Of a stretch of DNA of 64,000 nt, positions 52,989-63,111 are shown in pieces. Source of the stretch: CAYWXV01 sp964462535 (lineage in GTDB: Bacteria > Bacteroidota > Ignavibacteria > OLB7); the NCBI GenBank assembly GCA_964462535.1, contig CAYWXV010000001.1, forward strand, positions 248,001-312,000. Reading direction: 5' to 3'. A program made the translations under genes and the position numbers. Each line of letters begins with the position of its first letter. Positions within the stretch are counted from its first letter, which is position 1. The notes below the pieces were generated by a model. It was not told the DNA's origin, did not search any database, and saw only the letters and a program-made list of their open reading frames with translations.

Positions 52989-55337
52989 ATGGCATACATG
53001 GTGGAGTCCAGTCTGGAGCAGCTTGAGTTTCATCGGCTGCTTGACCACGTTGCTGGGCTGGCCGCGTCAACGCTTGGAGTCGAGCACGTTCGAGATCTGC
53101 GTCCTGGTTCGGACGTCGATGACTGCCGACACTCCGTGCGCCTGGTGGGTGAAATGGTCTCTATACTCGCTCGCGACGAGGACGTACCCCTGCATGCTAT
53201 CTGGGACATTCGAGAGCAGTTGGCGATCGCCCGTATCCCGGGCTCAGTCCTTGCCGCAGAGACGCTACTTCGAATTGGATGGACCATTGCAGCCGTGAGA
53301 AAAGTGCGAGACTTCTTCCTCCGGCGCCACGAGTCTGCCCCCCAACTTGCCGATCTCGTACGGGACACTCACGTCAACCGTCTCGTCGAAAAGCATATCG
53401 AGGATGCAATCGACGAAGTTGGCAATGTGCGAGATAACGCCAGCCGCGACCTCGCGCGGATTCGCCGGGAGATAATCGACCGCTCCGCCGCGTTGCGTTC
53501 ACGACTGCAGAAGATACTTCGCCGCGTCAGCGAGGAGGAGATGGTCACCGAAGAATACGTGACCCTCCGTGAAGGGCGCCTTGTTTTGCCGATTCGTGCC
53601 GAGGCCAAGCGGAGGATTCCCGGGGTGATTCACGGTGAGTCCCAGAGTGGTGGAACGGTCTTTCTAGAGCCGGCCGAGATATTCGATATGAACAACGAAA
53701 TCTCGGAGCTGACGTTTGCAGAAAGAAGGGAGGTGGAGCGCATCCTGCGAACGTTGACAGAGGAGGTCGGAAGCGAAGCCGAGCTGTTCCTGGCCGGTGT
53801 TGCCACGTTGCGTGTCGTGGACTCGGTTTGGGCACGTGGTCGGTACGCGTTGAAACACGGATGTTGTGAGCCCGAGATCGTAGACACAAACGACATTGTC
53901 CTTCAGGATGCGCGTCATCCGCTCCTGCAACTGAGGTTGGATACAGTTGTCCCCATGTCGCTCGAGCTTGACGAGAGTCGTCGCGCGGTGATTGTCAGCG
54001 GACCGAACGCCGGCGGGAAGACGGTGGCAATGAAGACACTCGGACTGGTGACGGCGTTGGCGCTAAGCGGAATCCATCCGCCGGCGGCCCGATGCGTGGT
54101 GCATCCGTGCTCTATCTATTCCGACATTGGCGATCAACAATCATTGGAGAACGACCTCTCGACGTTCAGTTCTCACATGTCGCGCATTAGTGGCATCCTC
54201 TCGGCCGCACGGAGTGGAGACGTGGTCCTGCTGGATGAGGTGGGTACGGGAACCGACCCCGATGAGGGGGGAGCCATTGCCGCGGCCGTTCTCGATTCCC
54301 TTCTCACCAAAGGGGCATTCGTCATGGCGACCACGCACCACAGTTATCTGAAGGTCTATGCGTACGAAACAGATGGGGTCGAGAACGGGGGGATGGAGTT
54401 TGATACAGATACCATAACTCCTACATATCGCTTCATGCTCGGCATCCCAGGGAACAGCTATGCATTCGAGTTGCTCGCACGCCTGGGTTTTGATGATTCC
54501 GTTCTCCGGCTTGCCCGTGATCGCATGGGGGAAGAGCGGAATCGAATGACAGAGATTATTGGAGAGCTCGAGCAAAGCTTGCAGGAGGGAAGGAGGATTC
54601 GGGACGAAGCGCGTCGGCTGCGCTCCGAGGCCGCATCGGAACGCGACGAGTTCCAGGAGCGTCAGAAGGCGCTTCAGACGCAGCGAAAGGATCTCGTTGA
54701 AGAGGCTCGGGCGGAGGCACGCCGAATAGTCTCGGAGGCGAACAGCCAGATCGAGAACGCGCTCCGCGAGATCAAGGAGGGGGCGAGTGGCGATCGTGTC
54801 CGCGAGCTTAGGAAACAGATCGACGACACAAGGAAGAACCTTGCGCCTCAGCCATTGAGTCCCGCAGAACGTGACCAGCTTCCTCAGACGACGTCGGTTG
54901 GGGACACGGTCCGAATGAAGGACGGAACACAGGTTGGCGAGGTGGTGACGGACGTTGACGAGAAGGGGTACGTGGTTGTGCAGTTCGGTTCCATCCGGAT
55001 GCGGGCTCACGTTGATGAATTGGAGGCGGTCACGCGGCGCGAGGTTCGGAAGGCTGTTGTCTCGACCCGCATGACGGTTGCAAACGCTGCGGAGGCTGAG
55101 ACGCGCATCGACATTCGTGGAATGTACCCTGACGAGGCCGAGATTCGGCTGGAGCAGGGAATTACAGCCGCGATGAACGCGAATATCACGCAGTTGGATA
55201 TCATTCACGGGAAGGGTACCGGCGCCCTCAGAAAGCGTGTGCATGAATATTTGCGCAATCATCCCGGTGTCGAGTCATTTAGACTTGGGGCGCTAACGGA
55301 GGGTGGGGCGGGCATTACAATCGTCGAGCTCAAGTAG
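52989..55337 (+). CDS. mutS2: Endonuclease/ATPase MutS2
   Basis: A 782-residue MutS2. It lacks the mismatch-recognition domain of MutS and has a core/clamp region (about 1-300), an ATPase domain with Walker A GPNAGGKT (338-345) and Walker B VVLLDEVGTGTDPDEGGA, a coiled coil (about 510-620), a KOW-like segment, and a C-terminal Smr endonuclease domain (about 700-782, DIRGMYPDEAEIRLE and IIHGKGTGALRKRVHEYL). Family members limit recombination or rescue collided ribosomes. The MADE-like initial ATG at 52989 or the one at residue 4 are both possible. Confidence 0.95.
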   Translation: MAYMVESSLEQLEFHRLLDHVAGLAASTLGVEHVRDLRPGSDVDDCRHSVRLVGEMVSILARDEDVPLHAIWDIREQLAIARIPGSVLAAETLLRIGWTIAAVRKVRDFFLRRHESAPQLADLVRDTHVNRLVEKHIEDAIDEVGNVRDNASRDLARIRREIIDRSAALRSRLQKILRRVSEEEMVTEEYVTLREGRLVLPIRAEAKRRIPGVIHGESQSGGTVFLEPAEIFDMNNEISELTFAERREVERILRTLTEEVGSEAELFLAGVATLRVVDSVWARGRYALKHGCCEPEIVDTNDIVLQDARHPLLQLRLDTVVPMSLELDESRRAVIVSGPNAGGKTVAMKTLGLVTALALSGIHPPAARCVVHPCSIYSDIGDQQSLENDLSTFSSHMSRISGILSAARSGDVVLLDEVGTGTDPDEGGAIAAAVLDSLLTKGAFVMATTHHSYLKVYAYETDGVENGGMEFDTDTITPTYRFMLGIPGNSYAFELLARLGFDDSVLRLARDRMGEERNRMTEIIGELEQSLQEGRRIRDEARRLRSEAASERDEFQERQKALQTQRKDLVEEARAEARRIVSEANSQIENALREIKEGASGDRVRELRKQIDDTRKNLAPQPLSPAERDQLPQTTSVGDTVRMKDGTQVGEVVTDVDEKGYVVVQFGSIRMRAHVDELEAVTRREVRKAVVSTRMTVANAAEAETRIDIRGMYPDEAEIRLEQGITAAMNANITQLDIIHGKGTGALRKRVHEYLRNHPGVESFRLGALTEGGAGITIVELK

Positions 55338-55371
55338 AACATTCACAGCACTGCACCATTTCCACGCTCGG

Positions 55372-56823
55372 ATGAATCGTGTACTGATTGCAAATCGTGG
55401 GGAGATAGCGCGCCGCGTTATTAGAACTGCCCGGAGGATGGGAATTGAAACCGTTGCCGTGTATTCCGACGTGGACACGCCGTCCCTTCACGTCTCGGAG
55501 GCGGACGTAGCCATCAGACTCCCTGGTGCGTCACCCAGATCTACCTATCTGGATATCGATCGGGTGGTGAAGGCCGCAGTTGATGCAGGCGCCGACTGCG
55601 TTCACCCAGGATATGGTTTTCTCAGTGAGAACGCTCTCTTCGCGGAGCGCTGCATTGATGCTGGAATTGCTTTTATCGGTCCAACACCGGCAGCGATTCG
55701 TCTTCTTGGAAGCAAGACTGCGGCTCGGGCACTCGCCATTGCTAACGACGTTCCGGTGAATCCGGGCACGACAAGCGCGATCGAATCTATCGATGAGGCG
55801 CGGGCCGCCGCTCAAGAAATTGGGTTTCCGGTGCTGCTCAAAGCCGCGGCCGGTGGCGGGGGCAAGGGAATGCGTGTCGTGAGGGATGCGGACCAGCTCG
55901 AGGAAGGAATTCGCGCCGCTCGCGGCGAAGCCCTTACCGCGTTCAACGACGAGTCGATCTTCCTGGAACGATACATTGACGCTCCGCGACACATTGAACT
56001 GCAGGCCCTGGCCGATCACCACGGAAACGTTGCCATTCTGGGGGAGCGCGAGTGCTCGATTCAGCGGCGCCATCAGAAGGTCGTCGAAGAATCTCCTTCG
56101 CCTGTGGTCACCGACGAAATGCGTTCCGTCATCTTCAACGCGGCGGAACGACTCGTCAAAGCGGCGGGATACACGAACGCAGGCACTCTCGAATTCCTGA
56201 TGGACACGAATGGTCGCTTTGCATTCCTCGAAGTCAACACCCGACTTCAGGTGGAGCACCCCGTCACCGAGATGACAACGGGACTCGATCTGGTGGAGTG
56301 GCAGTTCCGAATAGCCGATGGGGAGCGCCTCCCCTTCACAACGCCGCAGGTAAAGCGGTACGGTCACGCGATCGAATGCAGAATATGCGCGGAAGACGTC
56401 TACGACAGGTTTCTCCCCAGCGTCGGCGTCGTCCACGAGGTGAGCGAACCGCACGGAGAGCACGTTCGAGTTGACTCGGCGCTCTATGACGGGATGCCCG
56501 TCACGCTGTACTATGATCCCATGCTCTCGAAGCTGATCGTGTGGGGTGAGTCGCGGGAAATTGCAATTGAGGGGATGCGTCGCGCACTTGACGCGTACCA
56601 CGTCGCAGGTGTCCCGACCACAATTCCGTTCTGTCGATTCGTGATGAATGATGAGACATTCGTCGACGGTGGATACACCACACGATTTGTAGACGAGCGA
56701 TGGCTACCGGCCGCAGACTCCCGGCGCCAGGAGCTCCTTGTAATGGCGGCCTCCGCCGCCACGGCAGCGCACATTGCCATCGAAGGACGCATGACATCGA
56801 ACCACGGACGAGCACATAGCTGA
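55372..56823 (+). CDS. accC: Biotin carboxylase (acetyl-/propionyl-CoA carboxylase subunit)
   Basis: The ATP-grasp enzyme that carboxylates biotin on the carrier protein. RVLIANRGEIARRVIRTARRMGI, GYGFLSENALFA, KAAAGGGGKGMRVV (glycine-rich ATP loop), HIELQ and ECSIQRRHQKVVEE and EVNTRLQVEHPVTE are all present. At 483 residues it is a little longer than E. coli AccC (449). No biotin carrier gene is adjacent, so it may serve acetyl-CoA carboxylase with the distant accA or a propionyl-CoA carboxylase. The frame is open back to 55303, but the ATG at 55372 begins the fold. Its stop overlaps the next start (TGATG). Confidence 0.92.
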   Translation: MNRVLIANRGEIARRVIRTARRMGIETVAVYSDVDTPSLHVSEADVAIRLPGASPRSTYLDIDRVVKAAVDAGADCVHPGYGFLSENALFAERCIDAGIAFIGPTPAAIRLLGSKTAARALAIANDVPVNPGTTSAIESIDEARAAAQEIGFPVLLKAAAGGGGKGMRVVRDADQLEEGIRAARGEALTAFNDESIFLERYIDAPRHIELQALADHHGNVAILGERECSIQRRHQKVVEESPSPVVTDEMRSVIFNAAERLVKAAGYTNAGTLEFLMDTNGRFAFLEVNTRLQVEHPVTEMTTGLDLVEWQFRIADGERLPFTTPQVKRYGHAIECRICAEDVYDRFLPSVGVVHEVSEPHGEHVRVDSALYDGMPVTLYYDPMLSKLIVWGESREIAIEGMRRALDAYHVAGVPTTIPFCRFVMNDETFVDGGYTTRFVDERWLPAADSRRQELLVMAASAATAAHIAIEGRMTSNHGRAHS

Positions 56824-57113
56824 TGCACTCTCGATTTCATCGGTGTCCCCAGTGCAGAACAGTGGGAAAAGTAAATCGTTCGAAGGCCCGCAACTGGCTT
56901 GAGCGAACGCGCCTGCGCATGGTCCCCGTCTTCGGCGTGTATCGGTGTCACAACTGCAACTGGCGCGGCTGGCTACGACGGAGCAATGCGACCCCGCTGC
57001 GGATTGGTTTGGTAATCGGAGTCTACGCGCTCGTGGCGGCGTCGATCGTGGTTGCTACCGTCTACGCGATACACGTCCTGTGGCCGACACCACAATACAA
57101 GTACACACCCTGA
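56823..57113 (+). CDS. Small zinc-ribbon membrane protein
   Basis: A 96-residue protein with two CxxC pairs, Cys8/Cys11 and Cys42/Cys45, forming a likely zinc ribbon, then one membrane helix (about 60-88, LRIGLVIGVYALVAASIVVATVYAIHVLW). The Arg/Trp-rich stretch between the pairs may contact nucleic acid or lipid. No family name is recognised. It starts inside the accC stop (TGATG), suggesting coupled translation, and precedes purL by 36 bases. Confidence 0.75.
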   Translation: MHSRFHRCPQCRTVGKVNRSKARNWLERTRLRMVPVFGVYRCHNCNWRGWLRRSNATPLRIGLVIGVYALVAASIVVATVYAIHVLWPTPQYKYTP

Positions 57114-57149
57114 ACTCTCACTCGCGGCGCAACATGGTCGCCGATCTGT

Positions 57150-59408
57150 ATGAGCAACACATCCTCGACGAGAACAACCACGGTAGACGACGCACTGGCT
57201 CTGGGACTCACATCCGCTGAGTACGAACTCATTGTGAAGCGACTCGATCGAGCGCCGAATTACACGGAGCTTGGCGTCTACTCGGTAATGTGGAGCGAAC
57301 ACTGTTCGTACAAGAATTCCATCTCGATGCTGAAGACGCTCCCCAGAAGCGGTGGACGCCTGCTGGTCGACGCTGGGAGCGAGAATGCGGGCCTCGTCGA
57401 TGTTGGCGATGGATATGCGGTGGCCTTCAAGATCGAGAGTCATAATCACCCCTCCGCCGTGGAACCGTTTCAGGGAGCGGCCACAGGTGTAGGCGGGATC
57501 CTGCGTGACATCTTCACCATGGGAGCGCGCCCAATAGCTGCATTGGATTCGCTTCGGTTCGGTCTCCTGGATACACAGGACGCGCGCACACGCTATCTCT
57601 TCGCGGGCGTTGTGCACGGTATCGGACACTACGGCAACTCCTTCGGGGTTCCCACGGTGGCAGGGGAGGTCTATTTCGACGACTGCTACAAGGACAACCC
57701 GTTGGTTAATGCAATGGCTGTGGGCATCGTCCGCGCCGATCGGACCGCCTCGGCTACCAGTGGCTCCGAGGCTGGCAATCTGGTCATGATTCTCGGCTCT
57801 CGCACCGGTCGAGACGGCATCCACGGGGCCTCGTTGCTCGCTTCAAGGGAATTCGACGAGGAGACGGAGTCGATGCGACCAACGGTTCAGGTTGGTGACC
57901 CATTCGCCGAGAAGCTCCTCCTGGAGGCGTCGCTCGAGCTGATCCGGGCGGGAATAGTCGTCGGGATGCAGGACATGGGTGCCGCCGGCATTTCGTGTTC
58001 AACGTCCGAAATGAGCGCCAAGGGGGGCGCCGGAATGTGGATCAACCTCGATCTCGTACCGCTGCGCGAGGCCGGAATGTCTCCCTATGAGATTATGCTT
58101 AGCGAGTCACAGGAGCGAATGCTCCTGGTCATCAAACCCGAGCATCGCGCTGTCGCCGAGGAGATCTGCCAACGATGGGACGTTCCCATCACCCAGATTG
58201 GCGAGACCAGGTCGGACGGAATGCTTGAAATAGTTCATGGTGGCGAGCGGGTTGCCCACTTGCCCGCAGAGTCGCTTGTTCTTGGTGGTGGCGCCCCTGT
58301 CTACGAACGGGAGTGGAAGGAGGGGGCGTACGTTGCCTCAACTCGCGAAGCCGATGCCCGAGAATTGATCGGGAACGTCGACCCGGCCGATGCGTTCCAC
58401 CGACTCCTGTCGTCACCGAACGTTGCATCGAAGCGTTGGGTGTATGAGCAGTACGACTCGATGGTTCGGACGAACACAGTAATGTCGTTTCAATCCGACG
58501 CTGCGGTCATCAGGATAAAGGAACTCCCGGACCGTGCAATTGCGGTGAAGACGGACTGCAATTCCCGGTACGTCTACCTCGATCCATACAACGGTGGTGC
58601 CGCGGCCGTCTGCGAGGCAGCTCGAAACGTTGTATGCACGGGTGCAACGCCGGTCGCGATCACAAACTGCCTGAACTTCGGGAACCCGTACAACCCAGAG
58701 GTCTACTGGCAGTTCCGTGAAGCAGTTCGGGGGATGGGGGATGCGTGCCGCGCCCTCAACACTCCGGTTACCGGGGGGAACGTTTCCTTCCATAACGAGT
58801 CACAGCAGCGGGCGATCTACCCGACGCCTACAATAGGGATGCTCGGGATTGTCGAGTCGCTCGACCACGTGACCCCGTCCGGATTCCAGAACGAGGGAGA
58901 CGATGTCTTCCTTGTCGGACAAGACCTCTTTGAACTGGGGGGGACCGAGCTCCTTGCGATTGCGGCCGGCGCCGTTACCGGACGACCGCCGCAGCTCGAA
59001 CTTGAGCGAGAGGTTGCGCTTCAGAATGCGCTCCTCGCTGCAATCAGGAGTGGACTCGTCACGTCCGCACATGACTGTTCCGAAGGGGGGCTGGCAATTG
59101 CCCTGGCCGAGTCAGCCATTAATTCGCGTGAAGGCAACCTTGGTGGTGTGTTTGTGTACGCCTCTCCTGACGTGCTCTCGGGCTGGTTTGGCGAGTCTCA
59201 GTCGCGAGTGGTAGTGTCCACGCGGCCCGAGAACGGCGATGCGTTGGTTAAGCACATGCGCGGGTACGACGTTCCCGTATTGAGACTGGGGTCAGTGAGT
59301 CCTCAGGTGTTTTCGCTTGAAGGCGTGCTCGCCAGCGATGTCGAGAGCATTAGAGCCATCTATGACCGTGCCATCGAGAACATTCTCAACGCCGAACCGA
59401 CTATCTAA
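57150..59408 (+). CDS. purL: Phosphoribosylformylglycinamidine synthase subunit PurL
   Basis: The ATP-dependent synthetase of de novo purine synthesis, converting FGAR to FGAM with ammonia from PurQ. The 752-residue length is that of the small-type enzyme that needs separate PurS and PurQ. YSVMWSEHCSYKNS, KIESHNHPSAVEPFQGAATGVGGILRDIFTMGARP, QDMGAAGISCSTSEMSAKGG and SAHDCSEGGLAIALAES are hallmark motifs. purS and purQ are not in the window. Confidence 0.97.
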   Translation: MSNTSSTRTTTVDDALALGLTSAEYELIVKRLDRAPNYTELGVYSVMWSEHCSYKNSISMLKTLPRSGGRLLVDAGSENAGLVDVGDGYAVAFKIESHNHPSAVEPFQGAATGVGGILRDIFTMGARPIAALDSLRFGLLDTQDARTRYLFAGVVHGIGHYGNSFGVPTVAGEVYFDDCYKDNPLVNAMAVGIVRADRTASATSGSEAGNLVMILGSRTGRDGIHGASLLASREFDEETESMRPTVQVGDPFAEKLLLEASLELIRAGIVVGMQDMGAAGISCSTSEMSAKGGAGMWINLDLVPLREAGMSPYEIMLSESQERMLLVIKPEHRAVAEEICQRWDVPITQIGETRSDGMLEIVHGGERVAHLPAESLVLGGGAPVYEREWKEGAYVASTREADARELIGNVDPADAFHRLLSSPNVASKRWVYEQYDSMVRTNTVMSFQSDAAVIRIKELPDRAIAVKTDCNSRYVYLDPYNGGAAAVCEAARNVVCTGATPVAITNCLNFGNPYNPEVYWQFREAVRGMGDACRALNTPVTGGNVSFHNESQQRAIYPTPTIGMLGIVESLDHVTPSGFQNEGDDVFLVGQDLFELGGTELLAIAAGAVTGRPPQLELEREVALQNALLAAIRSGLVTSAHDCSEGGLAIALAESAINSREGNLGGVFVYASPDVLSGWFGESQSRVVVSTRPENGDALVKHMRGYDVPVLRLGSVSPQVFSLEGVLASDVESIRAIYDRAIENILNAEPTI

Positions 59409-59438
59409 TTGCCCGGAACGATTGTCGAAAGAACATCG

Positions 59439-59885
59439 ATGCCCGACGCTGAACGACAGAGATACGGAAGTGACAGCCGGAGTTCGTTGATCCGAACGTT
59501 CCCCGGAATGCTCCATCACCCGGGTGAGGCTGCGGGGCGTGTGGTTCGCATTGTTCTTGTCGTCGATAACGCGCCGGCGCTCGTTGTAATCCTGTTCGAT
59601 GACGACACGTTCCTGCCCATGCGCGGTTCAGCTGCCCCCTCGACGATTGACCTGGCACATGCGATACACACTGTTCGTCCACACCTGGAGGCTCGGTACG
59701 GGCAAGCATACCGTCAACTGGATGCAGTGATGGCGGAGGAGAGTGACGTGGCTCGCAGAGCACGCGTTGCAAACATCCTTGGGGCTATAGAAGCAAACGT
59801 CCCTCGGCTTCCCGAGCTACTGGACGAGATCCCCAAACTCCTCGACCGTGTCGGTCGCCCCCCCTCCCCAAACACGGAGGATTAG
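59439..59885 (+). CDS. Unknown 148-residue protein
   Basis: I do not recognise this family. The protein has no signal peptide. A central beta-like segment, VVRIVLVVDNAPALVVILFDDDTFLPMRG, is followed by an alanine-rich, probably helical second half (HLEARYGQAYRQLDAVMAEESDVARRARVANILGAIEANV). TTG at 59409, directly after the purL stop, is an alternative start that would add 10 residues. It ends 3 bases before the NtrB-like kinase gene, so a role in that signalling unit is possible. Confidence 0.6.
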   Translation: MPDAERQRYGSDSRSSLIRTFPGMLHHPGEAAGRVVRIVLVVDNAPALVVILFDDDTFLPMRGSAAPSTIDLAHAIHTVRPHLEARYGQAYRQLDAVMAEESDVARRARVANILGAIEANVPRLPELLDEIPKLLDRVGRPPSPNTED

Positions 59886-59888
59886 AGC

Positions 59889-61766
59889 GTGTTCTCGTCG
59901 CTTCGATCCAGGATTCTTACCGGATTCCTTGCGATCGCCGCGGTCAACCTGGCGTTCGGACTGTGGGCTATCCTGCAGTTTTCGGATGTGGGCGACATCA
60001 CGATTGATCTTGTTTCCGCCACCTACCAGCTCAACACAAGTGCAACGCGCCTCGTCGGTCTCATTGATCACGAGGTTGACCTGCTTCGCAGGATGTATTC
60101 CCGCAAAGATCGTCGCGATCTGATAGACACGCTGGAATCCAACGCGCGAGTCTTTGATGGTGTTCTCACGGAGTTGAAGAACGGCCCGCTGATTCGGGGG
60201 CGCGACAGCAACGTGGCACGCATCCACAACCTGTTCCGGCGTTTTGACTCTTCGGCCAGTGCCTATAGACTCATGCTCTCCGGGTTAATCGATGGAGATC
60301 CACGCGCGCAGTTTCGTGATTCCATCGAACCGACCGCGGGGCAACTGAAGCAGGAGCTCACGTATCTCCTATTGAAGAGCCCGATTGAACTGGAAGAGCT
60401 GCGTGCTGATGTGGACAGGAACATCAGGCGTGCCCTGATTTTCGTGATGGTTGCCGTCATAGTCGGTGCACTCATCGGGCTTGTTGGTGGCGGGCTCTAC
60501 TCCCGTTGGATTGTCCGTCCCATTCGACAATTGATGGAGGCCGCGCGCGCGGTCGCGCATGGGCATCTCGACACGCGCATTCACATTGCATCGAACGACG
60601 AACTCGGCGACCTGTCGTTTGAATTCAATCGCATGGTTGAGCGATTGCGATCGTACGAGGAGATGAACATCGAGCAGTTGCTTCTTGAGAAGCGGAAGAC
60701 GGAGGCCATTGTCCAGTCCATCGGAACGTCAATTGTCGTTGTGGACGCCGAGATGACTATCCTCCTCATCAACCCTGCCGCGCGCGAACTCCTTGGTATC
60801 GACAATGAGGCAGATGTTGTTGGCGGGAGTCTTCGCGAATACGAGTCGAGTCGTGAAATCATTCCGGTCCTGGCGTCGGCGATGGCGGTCGATGGTTCTT
60901 CGTTCCATGACGCCGAGCCCTACCTCTATTTGCGGCAGGAGGAGGGACGCGATAGATACTACTCCGTGGCCGCGCTCCCGCTATCGACCGCATCGTCCGT
61001 GCAGGGGGCGGTGGCGGTCTTCTCCGACATCACGCACGTAAAGGAGCTTGAACGATTGAAGAGCGAGTTCCTGGCGAAGGTCTCACACGAATTTCGGACA
61101 CCGTTGACGTCGATCATGATGAGTGTCGACATTCTTCGCGAGGGTCTTGTTGGGGATATAAATGCGGAGCAGCTTGATCTGTTGAATTCCAGTAAGGATG
61201 ACTGTCGTCGTCTCTCGAAGCTGATTGGTGACATTCTGGAGCTCTCTCGCGTGGACTCGCGTCGTATCGAGCGCGTGGTGTCTCAAATGCATCTGGCAGA
61301 CGTCGTTCGAGAAACGATGAAGCCCCACGAACTGCAGGCCCGGGAGAAGGGAGTCAATCTTACGGCCAACGTTGCATCGGATGTACCGGCGATCTGGGGA
61401 GATCCTGAAGAGATACGCTGGGTGATAAGCAATCTGATCAGCAATGCCATCCGACACACGCCCTCAGGCGGCGCGGTTCGGCTGTCGATCATCAGGAACG
61501 ACGACGTCATTCAGATGGAGGTCGCAGATACCGGTGAAGGGATCCCGCTGGAAGGAATCAACCTCATCTTTGAGCGCTTTCATCAGGGGGGATCGCGATC
61601 GGTTGCAACGCCCGGTAGTGTGGGACTCGGCCTTGCAATCGTCAAGGAGGTTGTTGAGGGGTACGGGGGACGCGTCTCGGTCGCCAGTGAACCGGGGAGG
61701 GGCTCCACGTTTACCGTGCGTATCCCAATACGCGGACTGCGCAATCCATCCGAGTCCGACACCTGA
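59889..61766 (+). CDS. Sensor histidine kinase with HAMP and PAS domains, NtrB-like
   Basis: A 625-residue membrane kinase starting with GTG. TM1 is about 8-30, a helical periplasmic sensor of about 145 residues follows, and TM2 is about 177-203. Next come HAMP (RWIVRPIRQLMEAARAVAHGHLDTRI), a PAS-like domain (TEAIVQSIGTSIVVVDAEMTILLINPAARELLGID, about 262-370), HisKA with His400 in LAKVSHEFRTPLTSIMMSVDIL, and HATPase_c with NLISNAIRHTPSGG, VADTGEGIP and GLGLAIVKEVVEGYGG. The sigma-54 activator gene follows 17 bases later, so the two form a pair. Confidence 0.94.
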   Translation: MFSSLRSRILTGFLAIAAVNLAFGLWAILQFSDVGDITIDLVSATYQLNTSATRLVGLIDHEVDLLRRMYSRKDRRDLIDTLESNARVFDGVLTELKNGPLIRGRDSNVARIHNLFRRFDSSASAYRLMLSGLIDGDPRAQFRDSIEPTAGQLKQELTYLLLKSPIELEELRADVDRNIRRALIFVMVAVIVGALIGLVGGGLYSRWIVRPIRQLMEAARAVAHGHLDTRIHIASNDELGDLSFEFNRMVERLRSYEEMNIEQLLLEKRKTEAIVQSIGTSIVVVDAEMTILLINPAARELLGIDNEADVVGGSLREYESSREIIPVLASAMAVDGSSFHDAEPYLYLRQEEGRDRYYSVAALPLSTASSVQGAVAVFSDITHVKELERLKSEFLAKVSHEFRTPLTSIMMSVDILREGLVGDINAEQLDLLNSSKDDCRRLSKLIGDILELSRVDSRRIERVVSQMHLADVVRETMKPHELQAREKGVNLTANVASDVPAIWGDPEEIRWVISNLISNAIRHTPSGGAVRLSIIRNDDVIQMEVADTGEGIPLEGINLIFERFHQGGSRSVATPGSVGLGLAIVKEVVEGYGGRVSVASEPGRGSTFTVRIPIRGLRNPSESDT

Positions 61767-61783
61767 GAAGAAGGAAGGCAGCA

Positions 61784-63106
61784 ATGAACGTTCTCCTGGT
61801 TGACGATGAGCCAAACGTCCTGAAGACGCTGACTATTGGTCTGCAATCGCTCGGGCTGGACGTTGTGGCATGTCGATCACCTCTGGCCGCCCTGGAAGTC
61901 CTCGCGCAGCGAACCGATTTCGATCTGGCATTCTTCGATTTGAAGATGCATCCGATCGACGGCATTGCTCTCATGCAACGTATGCGCCAGTTCAATCCCA
62001 TCACGACTGTATCCATCATCACGGCACACGGGACCGTCGATACTGCCGTGCAGGCGATCAAACATGGTGCCTACGACTACCTGCTGAAGCCCATCGAGCT
62101 GGAAACGCTAAGACGATACGTCGACAAGGCGATGGCTTTTCATCGTCTGAAGGTCGAGTGGGACAGGCTTCGCGAGGGCTCTCGCGAACGGAATGACCAC
62201 GGAGTGGCGCTCATTACGCGGAACGCGGAGATGCTCCGACTAATCGCGCTGGCCGAACGTGTCGCCGACACTCCGCTCCCTGTTCTGATCGAAGGGGAGA
62301 GCGGCACGGGGAAGGAACTATTTGCGGAATTGATTCATCGAGCGAGCTCTCGCGTTGCGAAGCCCTTCGTCCCTGTTAATTGCGCCGCGCTTCCTGAGAA
62401 TCTCCTCGAATCGGAACTCTTCGGACACGCGCGTGGGGCGTTTACAGGTGCGCACAAGGATCGCCTGGGCAGGTTTGAGATGGCCGATGGCGGGACGATT
62501 CTGCTCGATGAGATCGGTGAACTGCCGCTGCAGCTGCAGGCAAAGCTCCTGCGCGTTCTGCAGAACAGACAGTTCGAGCGACTTGGGGAGAGCCAGACAC
62601 GAGAAGTCGACGTTCGCGTCATCGCTGCGACGAACAGGGACCTCGATCGGGAGATTGAGGAAGGGCGTTTCCGAGAGGATCTCTACTATCGCCTAAACGT
62701 GGTGCGTCTCAGAATTCCGCCGCTACGGGAGCGGCCCGAGGACATCGCGCCTCTGGTTCAGCATTTCATTCTGAAGTACGGCACCGACAAAACCGCTGCG
62801 CGAAGTGTCTCCCCGGAAGCGCTGGCGGTGCTCGGCGAATACGAATGGAAGGGGAACGTTCGAGAGTTGGAGAACGTGATAGCGCGGGCGGTGTTCCTGG
62901 CAAGAGACCACGAAATCACATCAGCGGATCTCCCCGACAACTTCCACCAGTCTCCCCAGCGATCCACGAGCGAGTCATTGGAAGACATCGAGCGCGATCA
63001 TATTGCCCGGGTGATCTCTGAGTCGCACAGCTTCGAAGAGGCGGCCCGGAAACTTCAGATAGATGCGGCAACGCTTTGGAGGAAGCGGAAGAAATACAAC
63101 CTGTAG
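61784..63106 (+). CDS. Sigma-54-dependent response regulator, NtrC family
   Basis: A 440-residue activator: receiver domain with Asp52 in LAFFDLKMHP, AAA+ domain with Walker A GESGTGKE, the sigma-54-contacting GAFTGA at 218-223, Walker B-like GGTILLDEIGEL and the arginine-rich RPEDIAPLVQHF region, and a C-terminal Fis-type helix-turn-helix (EEAARKLQIDAATLWRKRKKY). It implies an RpoN in the genome. With the upstream kinase it forms a complete two-component unit; its targets are not identifiable here. Confidence 0.95.
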   Translation: MNVLLVDDEPNVLKTLTIGLQSLGLDVVACRSPLAALEVLAQRTDFDLAFFDLKMHPIDGIALMQRMRQFNPITTVSIITAHGTVDTAVQAIKHGAYDYLLKPIELETLRRYVDKAMAFHRLKVEWDRLREGSRERNDHGVALITRNAEMLRLIALAERVADTPLPVLIEGESGTGKELFAELIHRASSRVAKPFVPVNCAALPENLLESELFGHARGAFTGAHKDRLGRFEMADGGTILLDEIGELPLQLQAKLLRVLQNRQFERLGESQTREVDVRVIAATNRDLDREIEEGRFREDLYYRLNVVRLRIPPLRERPEDIAPLVQHFILKYGTDKTAARSVSPEALAVLGEYEWKGNVRELENVIARAVFLARDHEITSADLPDNFHQSPQRSTSESLEDIERDHIARVISESHSFEEAARKLQIDAATLWRKRKKYNL

Positions 63107-63111
63107 TTCGC

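Noticed and set aside
54141..56601. Antisense open frames of 373 and 356 codons over mutS2 and accC
   Set aside because: Both are shadows of well-supported genes, as are similar frames at 5563-6222, 9809-10579 and 39660-40613.
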